64,000 nt of DNA from DASZUK01 sp963844575 (lineage in GTDB: Bacteria > Actinomycetota > Acidimicrobiia > Acidimicrobiales > RAAP-2): NCBI GenBank assembly GCA_963844575.1, contig CAWJOU010000005.1:992001-1056000 (forward strand), read 5' to 3'. Positions 8,522 through 17,515 of the stretch are shown piece after piece. Position 1 is the first letter of the stretch, and each line of letters begins with the position of its first letter. The position numbers and the translations under genes were made by a program. A model generated the notes under the pieces. That model saw only the letters and a program-made list of their open reading frames with translations, had not been told where the DNA came from and did not search any database.

Positions 8522-8528
8522 TACCGTA
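8522..8528. promoter_or_regulatory. Symmetric two-way -10 element between valS and cysS
   Basis: The palindromic heptamer TACCGTA gives TACCGT on the plus strand (6 bases before the cysS GTG) and TACGGT on the minus strand (9 bases before the valS ATG). With only 20 bp between start codons, both messages must be leaderless or nearly so, with predicted starts about 18 bp apart. The -35 regions would lie inside the opposite gene. Confidence 0.6.
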
Positions 8529-8533
8529 CCCGG

Positions 8534-9940
8534 GTGCTGCAGCTCCACGACACCGCGACCGGCACGGTGCGGCCGCTGGCGCTGCGCGAGCCCGGACGGG
8601 TCTCGATGTACGTCTGCGGCCCGACCGTCTACGACCTGCCGCACCTCGGTCACGGCCGGTACTCGCTCGTCTTCGACGTCCTCCGCCGGTACCTCGCTTT
8701 CCGCGGGCTCGACGTCCGCTACGTCTCGAACGTCACCGACGTCGACGACAACATCATCAACCGGGCCGCGGCCGAGGGCCGGACGGAGCCGGAGGTGGCG
8801 GCCGAGTACGAAGCGCGCTGGTGGGAGGCGATGGACGCCCTCGGCGTGCTCCGACCGACCGAGACGCCGCACGCCACGGCCTACGTCCCCGACATGGTCG
8901 ACCTCGTCGCCGACCTCGTCGCCCGGGGCGCCGCCTACGAGACCGCGGACGGCGTCTACCTCAGCGTCGACGCGGTCCCCGGCTATGGGCTGCTCGCCCG
9001 CCAGCCGCTCGACTCCCTGCGGGCCGGCGCCCGGGTCGAGGCCGTCGACGGCAAGCGGTCGCCGCTCGACTTCGCGGTCTGGAAGCGGGCGAAGCCGGGC
9101 GAGCCGAGCTGGAGCTCGCCGTGGGGGCCCGGCCGGCCCGGTTGGCACACCGAGTGCGTCGTCATGTCGCTCGACCTGCTCGGCGAGGACTTCGACCTCC
9201 ACGGTGGCGGCCAGGACCTGGCGTTCCCGCACCACGAGAACGAGCGGGCACAGGCCGTCGCCGAGGGTCGGCCGTTCGCCCGGCACTGGGTGCACAACGG
9301 GTGGGTGATGGTCGGCGGCGAGAAGATGTCGAAGTCCCTCGGGAACTTCACCTCCCTCACCGATCTGCTCGCCCGGGCCGACGCCCGGGCCTACCGGCTG
9401 CTCGTCCTGCGGTCGCACTACCGCTCGCCGATCGAGGTCACCGCCGAGACGATCGCCGACGCCGAGAAGGGCCTCGCCCGGCTCGACGCCCTGGCCCGCC
9501 GGTTCTCGCTCGCCGATCCACTCCAGGTCGCCGACCCGGTCGTCGCCGGCGAGGGGCCGGCCGCCGGGGCCGACGCGGCCGAGGTCGAGCGGTTCGACGA
9601 GCGGATGGACGACGACCTCGACACGCCCGGCGCGCTGGCCGGGATCTTCGACCTCGTGAGCCGGGCGAACGCCGCTGCCGACGCTGCCATTACCGACGCG
9701 GCCAGCGCCGGCGCGGCCACCTCGGCCGAGACGGCCGCGGTCCTCTGCGCGGCCCTCGGGCTCCCGCTCCGCGGCGGCGTGGCCGACGACCTCGACGACG
9801 ACACCCGGCGGCTCGTCGCCGAGCGCGACGCGGCCCGCGCCGCCAAGGACTGGTCGCGGGCCGACGCGCTGCGCGACGCCCTCGTCGACCGCGGCTGGGT
9901 CGTCGAGGACGGCCCGACCGGGACGGCCGTCCGCCGCTGA
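8534..9940 (+). CDS. cysS: Cysteinyl-tRNA synthetase (or MshC-like paralogue, less likely)
   Basis: A 468-residue class I synthetase for cysteine. Zinc-binding and catalytic marks are in order: MYVCGPTVYD (Cys28), HLGH (37-40, the HIGH box), GWHTECVVMS and FPHHENE in the middle, and EKMSKSLGN near 263. The C-terminal helical anticodon domain (DALARRFSLAD to the end) is present, which separates CysS from the shorter mycothiol ligase MshC. The GTG start follows TACCGT by 6 bases, so the message looks leaderless. Divergent from valS. Confidence 0.95.
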   Translation: MLQLHDTATGTVRPLALREPGRVSMYVCGPTVYDLPHLGHGRYSLVFDVLRRYLAFRGLDVRYVSNVTDVDDNIINRAAAEGRTEPEVAAEYEARWWEAMDALGVLRPTETPHATAYVPDMVDLVADLVARGAAYETADGVYLSVDAVPGYGLLARQPLDSLRAGARVEAVDGKRSPLDFAVWKRAKPGEPSWSSPWGPGRPGWHTECVVMSLDLLGEDFDLHGGGQDLAFPHHENERAQAVAEGRPFARHWVHNGWVMVGGEKMSKSLGNFTSLTDLLARADARAYRLLVLRSHYRSPIEVTAETIADAEKGLARLDALARRFSLADPLQVADPVVAGEGPAAGADAAEVERFDERMDDDLDTPGALAGIFDLVSRANAAADAAITDAASAGAATSAETAAVLCAALGLPLRGGVADDLDDDTRRLVAERDAARAAKDWSRADALRDALVDRGWVVEDGPTGTAVRR

Positions 9941-10073
9941 CCGGCGACCGGTGCGCCGGGCGCGCCGCCGACCCGGGCGCCGGCCGGTCGGCAGCCGGGC
10001 GCGTCGACGGGGTGACACGGGGGTGACCGCCCCCTGTGGACTGGGGATTTGTCACAATGCCGGTTGCGACGGC

Positions 10074-10082
10074 TGCTAGCGT
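10074..10082 (+). promoter_or_regulatory. Possible extended -10 promoter for the cold-shock gene
   Basis: TGCTAGCGT fits an extended -10 (TGN plus TAGCGT). It predicts a start near 10089 and a 5' leader of about 34 bases carrying GAAGGGGG (10106-10113) before the GTG at 10123. TTGTCA at 10049-10054 is too far away for a standard -35. Confidence 0.35.
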
Positions 10083-10122
10083 CCAGGTTGGCAATAAAGG
10101 AAGCAGAAGGGGGCTTGCCACC

Positions 10123-10326
10123 GTGGCAACGGGAACGGTCAAGTGGTTCAACGCGGAGAAGGGCTTCGGCTTCATCTCGCAGCCGAGTGGAGGGGCCGAC
10201 GTGTTCGTGCACCACACCGCTATCCAGATGAACGGTTACCGCGTCCTCGAAGAGGGACAGGCGGTCGAGTTCGAGGTCGAGGAGGGCCCGAAGGGCCTGA
10301 TGGCCAAGGACGTCCGTCCGGCCTGA
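10123..10326 (+). CDS. cspA: Cold-shock protein (CspA family)
   Basis: A 67-residue OB-fold nucleic acid-binding protein. Both RNA-binding motifs are intact: RNP1 KGFGFIS (13-19) and RNP2 DVFVHH (26-31), with the opening GTVKWFNAEKGFG common to the family. It probably melts RNA secondary structure at low temperature or on entry to growth. Start GTG at 10123; a G-rich ribosome site GAAGGGGG is 9 bases upstream. An in-frame extension to 10036 crosses the promoter region and is not favoured. Single gene. Confidence 0.93.
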   Translation: MATGTVKWFNAEKGFGFISQPSGGADVFVHHTAIQMNGYRVLEEGQAVEFEVEEGPKGLMAKDVRPA

Positions 10327-10447
10327 GTGACCGCGGGGCTCGCTCCGCCGTCGAGAATTGCCACCGCCCGAGCCTGGTGGGATCCGCCGCGGGCTTCGCC
10401 GTGCCCACGCAGCAATCGACGTGTCGGTGGCAACGCGGCATGGCTAG

Positions 10448-10465
10448 GGTTACTATTGGGTAACC
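10448..10465 (+). promoter_or_regulatory. Palindromic operator over the -10 of the acyl-CoA dehydrogenase
   Basis: GGTTAC-N6-GTAACC is a perfect 6+6+6 inverted repeat. TACTAT (10451-10456), a TANNNT hexamer, lies inside it and predicts a start near 10463, 56 bases before the ATG. A repressor bound here would block RNA polymerase. The 18-bp size suits TetR- or GntR-family dimers. Confidence 0.55.
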
Positions 10466-10518
10466 AAGGGGTGTGCGTCGCCGGGGTGGCCCGGTCGCTC
10501 CAGGCAAGGAGGCCAGCC

Positions 10519-11733
10519 ATGCCCGACTTCTCGCTCGAGCTGAACGAGGACCAGGTCCAGATCCAGAAGTGGGTCCACGACTTCGCGGCGGACGTGATCC
10601 GGCCGGCCGGTCACGAGTGGGACGAGCGCGAAGAGACGCCGTGGCCGATCATCGAGGAGGCCGCCAAGATCGGGCTGTACTCCTTCGACTTCATCGCCAA
10701 CTGCTTCCTCGACCCGACCGGCCTGCAGATGGCGCTGGTCAGCGAGGAGATGAGCTGGGGCGATGCCGGGATCGCCCTGGCCATCTTCGGGTCGACGCTG
10801 GCCGTCGCCGGCATCTACGGCAACGGGACGCCCGAGCAGCAGGCCGAGTGGATCCCGCAGTGCTTCGGGACGCCCGAGGACATCAAGCTGGCCGCCTTCG
10901 GGGTGTCGGAGCCCGATGCCGGCTCGGACGTGTCGTCGCTCAAGTCCCGCGCCGTCTACGACGAGGCCAAGGACGAGTGGGTCCTGAACGGGACCAAGAC
11001 CTGGATCACCAACGGCGGGATCGCCAACACCCACGTGCTCGTCCTCTCGGTCGACCCCGCGCTCGGCAGCCGGGGACAGGCCAGCTTCGTGGTCCCCGAA
11101 GGGACGCCCGGCATCAGCCAGGGCCAGAAATTCAAGAAGATGGGCATCCGGGCCTCCCACACGGCCGAGGTGGTCCTGGACGACTGCCGCGTCCCCGGGC
11201 GGTGCCTGCTGGGGGGCAAGGAGAAGCTGGATGCCCGCCTGGCCCGGGCCCGGGAGGGGAAGAAGACCTCCACCCAGGCCGCCATGTCGACCTTCGAGGC
11301 CTCCCGCCCGCTGGTCGGGGCCCAGGCCGTGGGCATCGCCCGAGCGGCGTACGAGTACTCCCTGGAGTACGCCAAGGAGCGCCGGCAGTTCAAGCGGCCG
11401 ATCATCGAGAACCAGGCCATCGCCTTCAAGCTGGCCGATATGAAGGTCCGGACCGACGCCGCCCGGCTCCTCGTCTGGCGGGCGGCCTGGATGGCGGCCA
11501 CCGGCAAGCCGTTCGAGGCCGGCGAGGGGTCCCAGTCCAAGCTGTTCGCCGGGGAGACCGCCGTCTGGGTGACCGAGCAGGCCATCCAGATCCTGGGCGG
11601 CTACGGCTACGTCCGGGAGTACCCGGTCGAGCGGTGGCACCGCGACTCGAAGATCTACACGATCTTCGAAGGCACCTCCGAGATCCAGCGGCTCGTCATC
11701 GCCCGGGCGATCTCCGGCGTCCACATCCAATAA
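10519..11733 (+). CDS. Acyl-CoA dehydrogenase
   Basis: A 404-residue FAD-dependent acyl-CoA dehydrogenase, alpha,beta-dehydrogenating an acyl-CoA and passing electrons to ETF (etfBA lie at 52.5-54.2 kb). Domains in order: N-terminal helical (1-130), beta barrel with FGVSEPDAGSDVSSLKS and KTWITNGG, then C-terminal helices with the FAD/CoA stretch ILGGYGYVREYPVERWHRD. The catalytic base is the Glu in IFEGTSEIQRL near the end. An insertion (KEKLDARLARAREGKK) about residue 235 precedes the C-terminal bundle. AAGGAGG 7 bases upstream sets the start. Chain-length preference cannot be read from sequence. Confidence 0.95.
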   Translation: MPDFSLELNEDQVQIQKWVHDFAADVIRPAGHEWDEREETPWPIIEEAAKIGLYSFDFIANCFLDPTGLQMALVSEEMSWGDAGIALAIFGSTLAVAGIYGNGTPEQQAEWIPQCFGTPEDIKLAAFGVSEPDAGSDVSSLKSRAVYDEAKDEWVLNGTKTWITNGGIANTHVLVLSVDPALGSRGQASFVVPEGTPGISQGQKFKKMGIRASHTAEVVLDDCRVPGRCLLGGKEKLDARLARAREGKKTSTQAAMSTFEASRPLVGAQAVGIARAAYEYSLEYAKERRQFKRPIIENQAIAFKLADMKVRTDAARLLVWRAAWMAATGKPFEAGEGSQSKLFAGETAVWVTEQAIQILGGYGYVREYPVERWHRDSKIYTIFEGTSEIQRLVIARAISGVHIQ

Positions 11734-11751
11734 CCGCCGGGGGTGTTCGGA

Positions 11752-13470
11752 CTAGCTCGACGCGGTGTGCACCGTCTCGGTGTCCCGGCCCGAGCGCAGC
11801 ACGGTGCCCCCGCGGTCCCCGGTGTACCGGCCGTGGGTCACCACCTCGACCCCGTTGACGACGACATGCTCGATGCCGACGGCGTCGGCGAACAGTCTCG
11901 GCGCTCCACCCGGCAAGTCGTGGCGCGTCTGCACCGGGCCGGTCGCCACGGTGCCGGGATCGAGCACCACCAGGTCGGCGAACCACCCCTCGGCTATCCG
12001 CCCCCGGCCCTTCAGGCCGTACAGGCGGGACGGCACGTCGACCAGCAGGTGCACCGCCTCTTCGATGGGCATCCGCTGCTGCTCCCGCACCGACTCGCCG
12101 AGCATGGTGGTGAAGTAGCTGAAGCTGGTCATCATGTCGAGGTGGGCGCCGGCATCCGAACCGCCCAGCACCACTCGCTGGTCCCGCCAGATGTCCGGCC
12201 GGAGCGCCCAGCTCTCGTCGTCGTCTCCGCTGGCCCGGGGTCGGAGCACCGTCTGCAGGTCGTCCTCGATGACGATGTCGCACAGGGCGTCGAGCGCGTC
12301 CACTCCCCGCTCGGCCGCCACCTGGTCGATCCGCCGGCCCAGCGCGTCCTGGTTCCGTGGCGACGAGGTGACCTCGACCAGGAACGATCCGTAGTCGCTG
12401 AGCTCGGCGTTGCGCGGGTCCTTTCGCGCCTCGGCGGCCCCGGCCCGCATCCGGTCCCGGACCGCCGGATCGGCCAACGCGACGAGCCTCTCCGCGATCG
12501 GCAGCTTGAAGACCGGCCCCCAGTTCGGCATGATCTCCAGCCCGAACCCGGTGGTGAAGGAGTACCGCAACGCCACCACCATGGGCACCGTGAGGCAACG
12601 AACCGTGGCTCCCCGAGCCGCGGCATGGTCGGAGACGGCCATCTGGGCCCGGACGGTCTCGATCCGCCCGGCGGCCACCGTCAGCACGTTCCAGTTGAGC
12701 GGTCGGTCGGCGGTCAACGACATCGCGGTCAGTCGGTCGGCCTCTTCGGGTGGCGAGCTCGGGATGTACTCCAGCACCGATCCCTCGTGCTCGCGGACCA
12801 CCCGGCAGAGCCGGAGCAACTCGTCCTCCGAGGCCCACCGGGACGGCACTGGGTCGCCGTAACCGTCCGTGTGGGCCCGGCCGTTGGACGACGAGAACCC
12901 GAGGGCGCCAGCGGCCAAGCTCTCGTCGAGCAGCCGCTCCATGACCTGCATCTGGTCTTCGGTCGGCGGTTGGCCGACCGACTGTTCTCCCATGGCGACG
13001 CGACGGATGGCCGAGTGGCCGGCCAGGAAGCCGGCATTCACGGTCAACGTGCCCTCGAGCTCGTCGAGATACTCGCCGTACGACGACCACGTTCCCCAGT
13101 CCACCCCGACCTCGAGCGCGCTGAGGGGCATGCCCTCCACCCGGGACAGCAGCCGGCGCATGTAGTCGGCGTGCTCGTCTCGGATCGGGGCGATGGTGAA
13201 CCCTGTGTTGCCACCGACCACCGTCGTCACGCCGTGCAGCACGGACGGCGCCAGCCCCGGGTCCCACTTGATCTGCGCGTCGTAGTGCGTGTGGATGTCC
13301 ACGAAACCCGGAGCGACCACCAGCCCGTCGGCGTCGATGGTCCGGCTGGCCGCCTCGGCGACCTCCCCGACGGCCACCACCCGTCCGTCCTGGATGCCGA
13401 CGTCGGCCTGGACGCCGGGGCTACCGGTGCCGTCGACAACGGTTCCGCCTTTGACAACGCAGTCCAACAC
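11752..13470 (-). CDS. D-aminoacylase/N-acyl-D-amino-acid deacylase-type amidohydrolase
   Basis: A 572-residue amidohydrolase of the type 3 (D-aminoacylase/dihydroorotase-like) group. The composite beta sandwich (1-55) leads to the metal motif GFVDIHTHYDAQ (56-67), with further ligands expected at GHSAIR, and the catalytic Asp in GGSDAGAHLDMM near 440. The C-terminal strand part closes the sandwich (GVEVVTHGRYTG). Such enzymes cleave amide or cyclic C-N bonds; in Actinobacteria many copies sit in catabolic clusters with unknown substrate. The GTG at 13470 has GGAGG 5 bases upstream. It converges on the acyl-CoA dehydrogenase and diverges from the dienelactone hydrolase. Confidence 0.85.
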   Translation of the reverse strand: MLDCVVKGGTVVDGTGSPGVQADVGIQDGRVVAVGEVAEAASRTIDADGLVVAPGFVDIHTHYDAQIKWDPGLAPSVLHGVTTVVGGNTGFTIAPIRDEHADYMRRLLSRVEGMPLSALEVGVDWGTWSSYGEYLDELEGTLTVNAGFLAGHSAIRRVAMGEQSVGQPPTEDQMQVMERLLDESLAAGALGFSSSNGRAHTDGYGDPVPSRWASEDELLRLCRVVREHEGSVLEYIPSSPPEEADRLTAMSLTADRPLNWNVLTVAAGRIETVRAQMAVSDHAAARGATVRCLTVPMVVALRYSFTTGFGLEIMPNWGPVFKLPIAERLVALADPAVRDRMRAGAAEARKDPRNAELSDYGSFLVEVTSSPRNQDALGRRIDQVAAERGVDALDALCDIVIEDDLQTVLRPRASGDDDESWALRPDIWRDQRVVLGGSDAGAHLDMMTSFSYFTTMLGESVREQQRMPIEEAVHLLVDVPSRLYGLKGRGRIAEGWFADLVVLDPGTVATGPVQTRHDLPGGAPRLFADAVGIEHVVVNGVEVVTHGRYTGDRGGTVLRSGRDTETVHTASS

Positions 13471-13502
13471 CGTCGCCTCCCGCCCCTCCGCCTCGGCCCT
13501 AT

Positions 13503-13526
13503 TACTCTATTTTTGCACTATACTAT
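13503..13526. promoter_or_regulatory. AT-rich divergent promoter island (amidohydrolase / dienelactone hydrolase)
   Basis: An AT-rich patch in otherwise GC-rich DNA. TATACT (13519-13524) on the plus strand and TAGTAT (13520-13525) on the minus strand are the same one-base-shifted symmetric -10 seen at valS/cysS; TATAGT and TAGAGT are further minus options. The stretch TCTATTTTTGCACT (13506-13519) recurs in near-identical form upstream of the alpha/beta hydrolase at 18818-18831. Confidence 0.45.
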
Positions 13527-13623
13527 CTTCTCAAGTGGTCGCAAGGGCCGGCGTCAGCTTGCCGAGGGATCGGTTCCGAGGTGGGGAGTCGGGCGCGGGC
13601 GGGGGTAGAGACGAGGGGTGGGC

Positions 13624-14364
13624 ATGACCGAGGGAAGGTCCAGAGGGGTTCTCACGAGCGCGGGCGGCGTACCCATCCTCGACTGCTCTCCCGACGAAAC
13701 GCCCCGCCGGGCGGTCGTGGTGCTCCACGACGCGGCGGGCGCCACCGCGCAAAACGACGACTTCACCGGCCGGTTCGCCGACCTCGGCTACCGGGCGATC
13801 GCGCCCGAATTCTACTATCGGGCCGGTGATCGGTCACTCGATCACGGTGATATCGAGGGCATGGTGCGACAGATGAAAGCCCTCAATGACACCGATCTCC
13901 TGGCTGATCTTCGAGCGATCGTCGGCTATCTCAACGACGAAGGGTTCGACGATCGCGCCATCGGCTTGGTCGGCTTTTGCATGGGGGGAACCATCGGCCT
14001 CTTCGGCGCCCGGCACCTGGCGCTCGGGGCAGCGGTGACGTTCTACGGGGGCGGCATCGTCGACCCGGAGTTCGGCATCCCACCGCTGCTCGACTTGGCA
14101 CCTGACCTCCAGACCCCCTGGCTGGGTCTCTACGGTGATCTCGATCGACTGGCTCCGGTCGAGGAGGTCGATCAGCTCGGCCGTGCGGCCGCCCGATCCC
14201 CGGTCCCGACGGCCCTGCACCGGTACGCCGAAGCCGGACATGCGTTCCAGGCCGACCGCCGGCCCACGATGTACCACGAGGCTTCGGCGCAAGATGCGTG
14301 GGAGAAGACGCTCCAGTGGCTCGACCAACACGTGGTCACATCGCAGCTGTCGTCTACTGCTTGA
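13624..14364 (+). CDS. Dienelactone hydrolase family protein
   Basis: A 246-residue alpha/beta hydrolase of the dienelactone hydrolase group. The Cys nucleophile is Cys119 in GLVGFCMGGTIG; the acid is probably Asp in LYGDLDRLAP and the base His in EAGHAFQ. DLH enzymes open enol-lactones in aromatic ring degradation. The ATG at 13624 is favoured over the GTG at 13618 because GAGGGG is 6 bases before the ATG. The stop is 3 bases from the acyl-CoA ligase start, so the two form an operon. Whether the substrate is a lactone here is inference. Confidence 0.85.
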   Translation: MTEGRSRGVLTSAGGVPILDCSPDETPRRAVVVLHDAAGATAQNDDFTGRFADLGYRAIAPEFYYRAGDRSLDHGDIEGMVRQMKALNDTDLLADLRAIVGYLNDEGFDDRAIGLVGFCMGGTIGLFGARHLALGAAVTFYGGGIVDPEFGIPPLLDLAPDLQTPWLGLYGDLDRLAPVEEVDQLGRAAARSPVPTALHRYAEAGHAFQADRRPTMYHEASAQDAWEKTLQWLDQHVVTSQLSSTA

Positions 14365-14367
14365 GAC

Positions 14368-16131
14368 GTGATCGAACCTTTGCGAACGGAGCCGGGACAG
14401 TCGGTCGATCGGTGGGCGCACGGCGACGGCGGCGTCGACCCGGCGGTGGCGGCCGCCTATGTCGCCCAGGGCTGGTGGGGGACCGACACGCTGGCCCAGG
14501 TAGTGGCTCGGCACCGCGCCGCCAAGCCACAGGCTCCCGCCCTGATCGTCCCGGGGGCCGATCCCGACTCGGACGTCGTGCTCACCTGGTCGGACTACGA
14601 CCGGCGGTCGGCCCAGCTGGCGGCGGCCATGGTCGATGCCGGGCTCGAGCCCGGTGACCGGGTCGGCGTGCTCCTGCCGGACGGCCCGGCCGTGCACATC
14701 GCCCTCTTGGCGGCCAGCAAGGCCGGGTTGGTGGCCGTCGGCATCGGCCATCGGGCCGGGGACGCCGAGGTACGGCACCTGCTCGAGCGAACCACGGCCG
14801 CGGCCATCGTCACCCACGGCGAGCGGGGCGGCCGTCCGGCCGCCGACGTCGTGGCTGAGATGGCTACGGGGAAGTTGGCTGGTCTCCGCAGCCTGGTGGT
14901 ACCCGAGGGCGAGCTGGAGGACGGCGTCCGGCTCGACGGGCAGGCGATCGACGTGCGCCGTCCGGCGGCCGCCGAGTCCGTCATCGCCGGCCGGGCCGTC
15001 GGTCCGGACGACCTCTTCTTGGTGAACTCGACCTCGGGGACCACCGGGTTGCCCAAGTGCGTCGCCCACACCGAGAACCGGTGGTTCTACTTCCACCAGC
15101 TGGCGGTCGAGTCCGGGGCGCTCGACGAGAACGACATCTTCTACGGCGCGGTACCGGCGCCCTTCGGCTTCGGCCTGTGGACGGTCCACTTCACGCCGGC
15201 CATCCTGGGCTGTCCCACCATCGTGTCGCCGCGCTTCAGTGCGGACGACACGCTGCGGGCCATCGCCCGGTACGGGGTCACCGTCCTGGCCTGTGTCAGC
15301 ACCCAGTTCATCATGATGCTGAGCTCGCCCCTGATGGACGAGGTCGACCTCCGCTCGCTGCGAGCCATGTACACCGGCGGCGAAGCCGTCCCGTACGAGC
15401 GGGCAGCCGCCTTCGAGGAGCGCACCGGCGCGGTCGTCCTCCAGTTCTACGGCTCGAACGAGACCGGCACCTTCAGTCGGACTTCCCTGGCCGACACCCG
15501 CGAGCGACGGCTGCGGACGGCCGGGCGGATCATCGACGCCATGCAGGTCCGCATCTACGACCCGGCCGGCCAGCCGGTGAGCGGTCCGGTGCGCACCGGC
15601 ATCCCGGCCGGACGGGGGCCGGCCACCTGCCTCGGCTATCTGGACGACGACGCGGCCAACGCCGAGCTCTTGACCGACGACCGCTGGATGCTGATGGGCG
15701 ACATCGTCGAGGTGGACGCCGAAGGTTATCTGCGGGTGGTCGGGCGAACCTCGGACATCATCATCCGCGGCGGCAAGAACATCAGCGCGCCGGCGGTGGA
15801 AGCCGAGCTGGCCGAACACCCCGACGTGGCCATGGTGGCGGCAGTGGCCATGCCGGACCCGATCTTCGGCGAGCGCGTCTGCGTCTACGTCGTGGCCCGG
15901 GGCGAGGCGATCCCGACCTTGGAGGACCTGACCGGGTTCCTGGCCGAGCGGGGCGTCAGCAAGGAATGGTTCCCCGAGCGGCTGGAGCTGGTCGACGACC
16001 TGCCGAGGTCGTCGGGGGCCAAGGTGGCCAAGGGCGAGCTCCGAGCCGACATCCGTCGACGGTTGGCCGACGAGGTACCCGCTTCCCCCTCCGTCGAGGG
16101 CCTCGGACCGAGGGCGCGGGATCGTGGTTGA
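14368..16131 (+). CDS. AMP-forming acyl-CoA synthetase/ligase
   Basis: A 587-residue ANL-superfamily enzyme that adenylates a carboxylic acid and joins it to CoA. The ATP loop reads NSTSGTTGLPKC near 218, the adenine motif YGSNETG near 368, the hinge GRTSDIIIRGGKNISAPAVE near 460, and the catalytic Lys is in SSGAKVAKGELR close to the C terminus. The N-terminal 35 residues are an extra polar stretch. The GTG start is 3 bases after the DLH stop. With the lactone hydrolase upstream, activation of a ring-opened acid is a reasonable reading; the acid itself is unknown. Confidence 0.92.
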   Translation: MIEPLRTEPGQSVDRWAHGDGGVDPAVAAAYVAQGWWGTDTLAQVVARHRAAKPQAPALIVPGADPDSDVVLTWSDYDRRSAQLAAAMVDAGLEPGDRVGVLLPDGPAVHIALLAASKAGLVAVGIGHRAGDAEVRHLLERTTAAAIVTHGERGGRPAADVVAEMATGKLAGLRSLVVPEGELEDGVRLDGQAIDVRRPAAAESVIAGRAVGPDDLFLVNSTSGTTGLPKCVAHTENRWFYFHQLAVESGALDENDIFYGAVPAPFGFGLWTVHFTPAILGCPTIVSPRFSADDTLRAIARYGVTVLACVSTQFIMMLSSPLMDEVDLRSLRAMYTGGEAVPYERAAAFEERTGAVVLQFYGSNETGTFSRTSLADTRERRLRTAGRIIDAMQVRIYDPAGQPVSGPVRTGIPAGRGPATCLGYLDDDAANAELLTDDRWMLMGDIVEVDAEGYLRVVGRTSDIIIRGGKNISAPAVEAELAEHPDVAMVAAVAMPDPIFGERVCVYVVARGEAIPTLEDLTGFLAERGVSKEWFPERLELVDDLPRSSGAKVAKGELRADIRRRLADEVPASPSVEGLGPRARDRG

Positions 16132-16141
16132 CCCCGAGTCT

Positions 16142-16167
16142 TTCTCGATAATTTTGAATAATGTGAA
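16142..16167 (+). promoter_or_regulatory. AT-rich patch, possible internal promoter
   Basis: The only AT-rich patch in the 90-bp gap before the TIM-barrel amidohydrolase. It holds two TANNNT hexamers (TAATTT 16149-16154, TAATGT 16159-16164) and a direct repeat of ATAAT. TTGACC (16128-16133) overlaps the ligase stop but is spaced poorly from both. Weak evidence for a separate start. Confidence 0.3.
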
Positions 16168-16221
16168 GTTGGCGGCCGGGGGGTCGCGGGTCGCCGAGGG
16201 GACAACAGGGAAGGCACCCAC

Positions 16222-17481
16222 ATGCTGAGCATCGACGACCTGGCGGCGAACAAGAACTTCACCGTGGCCGGCCAGTCCGGCGAACGGACGGTGACCTTCC
16301 TGCCCGACCCACCCCGGGCGACGCGCAAGTACACGGTCATCTCCGCCGACGACCACATCGTGGAGCCGGCCGACACCTTCGAGGGCCGGGTGCCCGCCGC
16401 CCTGGCCGACCGGGCCCCCCGGATCGTGGAGAAGGCCGACGGCACCGAGACGTGGCTCTACGACGGGGTGGAGCTGCCCACCGTCGGCTTCAACGCCGTG
16501 GTCGGCCGGCCGGTCTCGGAGTGGGCCATGGAGCCGACCCGCTTCGACGAGATGCGACGGGGATCCTGGGACATCCACCAGCGGGTCGCCGACATGGACC
16601 TGAACGGCGTCTACGCCTCGGTCAACTTCCCGTCGTTCCTCCCGGGCTTTGCCGGCCAGCGTCTCCAGCAGATCACCAAGGACGTCGACCTGGCCCTGGC
16701 CTGCGTCCGGGCCTGGAACGACTGGCACCTCGACGCCTGGGCCGGCCCCTATCCGGACCGCATCATCCCTTGCCAGTTGCCCTGGCTGCTCGACGCCGAG
16801 CTCGGGGCCCAGATGATCCGGGAGAACGCCGAGCGGGGCTTCAAGGCGGTGACCTTCAGCGAGGACCCGTCCAAGCTCGGCCTACCGACCATCCACTCCG
16901 GGTACTGGGAGCCCCTGGTGCGGGCCTGTGCGGAGACCGGGACGGTCGTCAACCTGCACATCGGGTCCTCTGGTGTCTCGCCGATGACGACGCCCGACGC
17001 CCCCCAGGACGTGGTCGGGGTCCTCTTCTTCGTCTATGCCATCTTCGCCGCCGTCGACTGGCTGTTCACCGGTCTCCCGTCGCGCTATCCGGACCTCAAG
17101 ATCTGCATGTCCGAAGGCGGCATCGGCTGGGTGGCCGCCCTACTGGACCGGCTCGACCACATGGGTTCGTACAGCGCCATGTACGGGAACTGGAAGGGTG
17201 ACCTGACCCCGCGCGAGGTGCTGCAGCGCAACTTCTGGTTCTGCGCCGTCGAGGACCCCTCGGCCTTCGTCCAGCGGGACCGGATCGGGGTCGACCACAT
17301 CCTGGTCGAGTCGGACTACCCCCACTGCGACTCCACCTGGCCGAACACCCAGCGGGTCATCGAAGAGGAGCTCGGCGGTCTTCCGGCCGAGGACATCGCC
17401 AAGATGACCTGGAAGAACGCGTCCGAGCTCTACCGGCACCCGGTGCCCGAGGCCGTCCAGAACGACCCCGACGCGTACTAG
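16222..17481 (+). CDS. TIM-barrel amidohydrolase (amidohydrolase_2, ACMSD/LigW-like)
   Basis: A 419-residue metal-dependent hydrolase or non-oxidative decarboxylase. The first metal motif is degenerate (ISADDHIVEP, 41-50, in place of DxHxH), the barrel His appears in VNLHIGSSG near 240, and the late motif is VESDYPHCDSTWPN near 357. Such DxDH-type amidohydrolase_2 proteins are abundant in Mycobacterium and Acidimicrobiia and mostly unassigned. GGGAAGG lies 7 bases before the ATG. It reads in the same direction as the ligase and the SDR that follows by 34 bases. Confidence 0.85.
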   Translation: MLSIDDLAANKNFTVAGQSGERTVTFLPDPPRATRKYTVISADDHIVEPADTFEGRVPAALADRAPRIVEKADGTETWLYDGVELPTVGFNAVVGRPVSEWAMEPTRFDEMRRGSWDIHQRVADMDLNGVYASVNFPSFLPGFAGQRLQQITKDVDLALACVRAWNDWHLDAWAGPYPDRIIPCQLPWLLDAELGAQMIRENAERGFKAVTFSEDPSKLGLPTIHSGYWEPLVRACAETGTVVNLHIGSSGVSPMTTPDAPQDVVGVLFFVYAIFAAVDWLFTGLPSRYPDLKICMSEGGIGWVAALLDRLDHMGSYSAMYGNWKGDLTPREVLQRNFWFCAVEDPSAFVQRDRIGVDHILVESDYPHCDSTWPNTQRVIEEELGGLPAEDIAKMTWKNASELYRHPVPEAVQNDPDAY

Positions 17482-17515
17482 TCCAAAGCGGAGCGAGCGA
17501 GCCGAGGAGGGTGTG

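Noticed and set aside
6129..9308. A 1059-codon plus-strand open frame
   Set aside because: Shadow of valS (minus strand) running into cysS out of frame; ValS motifs are complete on the other strand.
13834..16728. A 964-codon open frame on the minus strand
   Set aside because: It is antisense to the dienelactone hydrolase, the acyl-CoA ligase and the amidohydrolase, whose motifs are intact; its own translation is Gly/Arg/Asp-rich with no domain.
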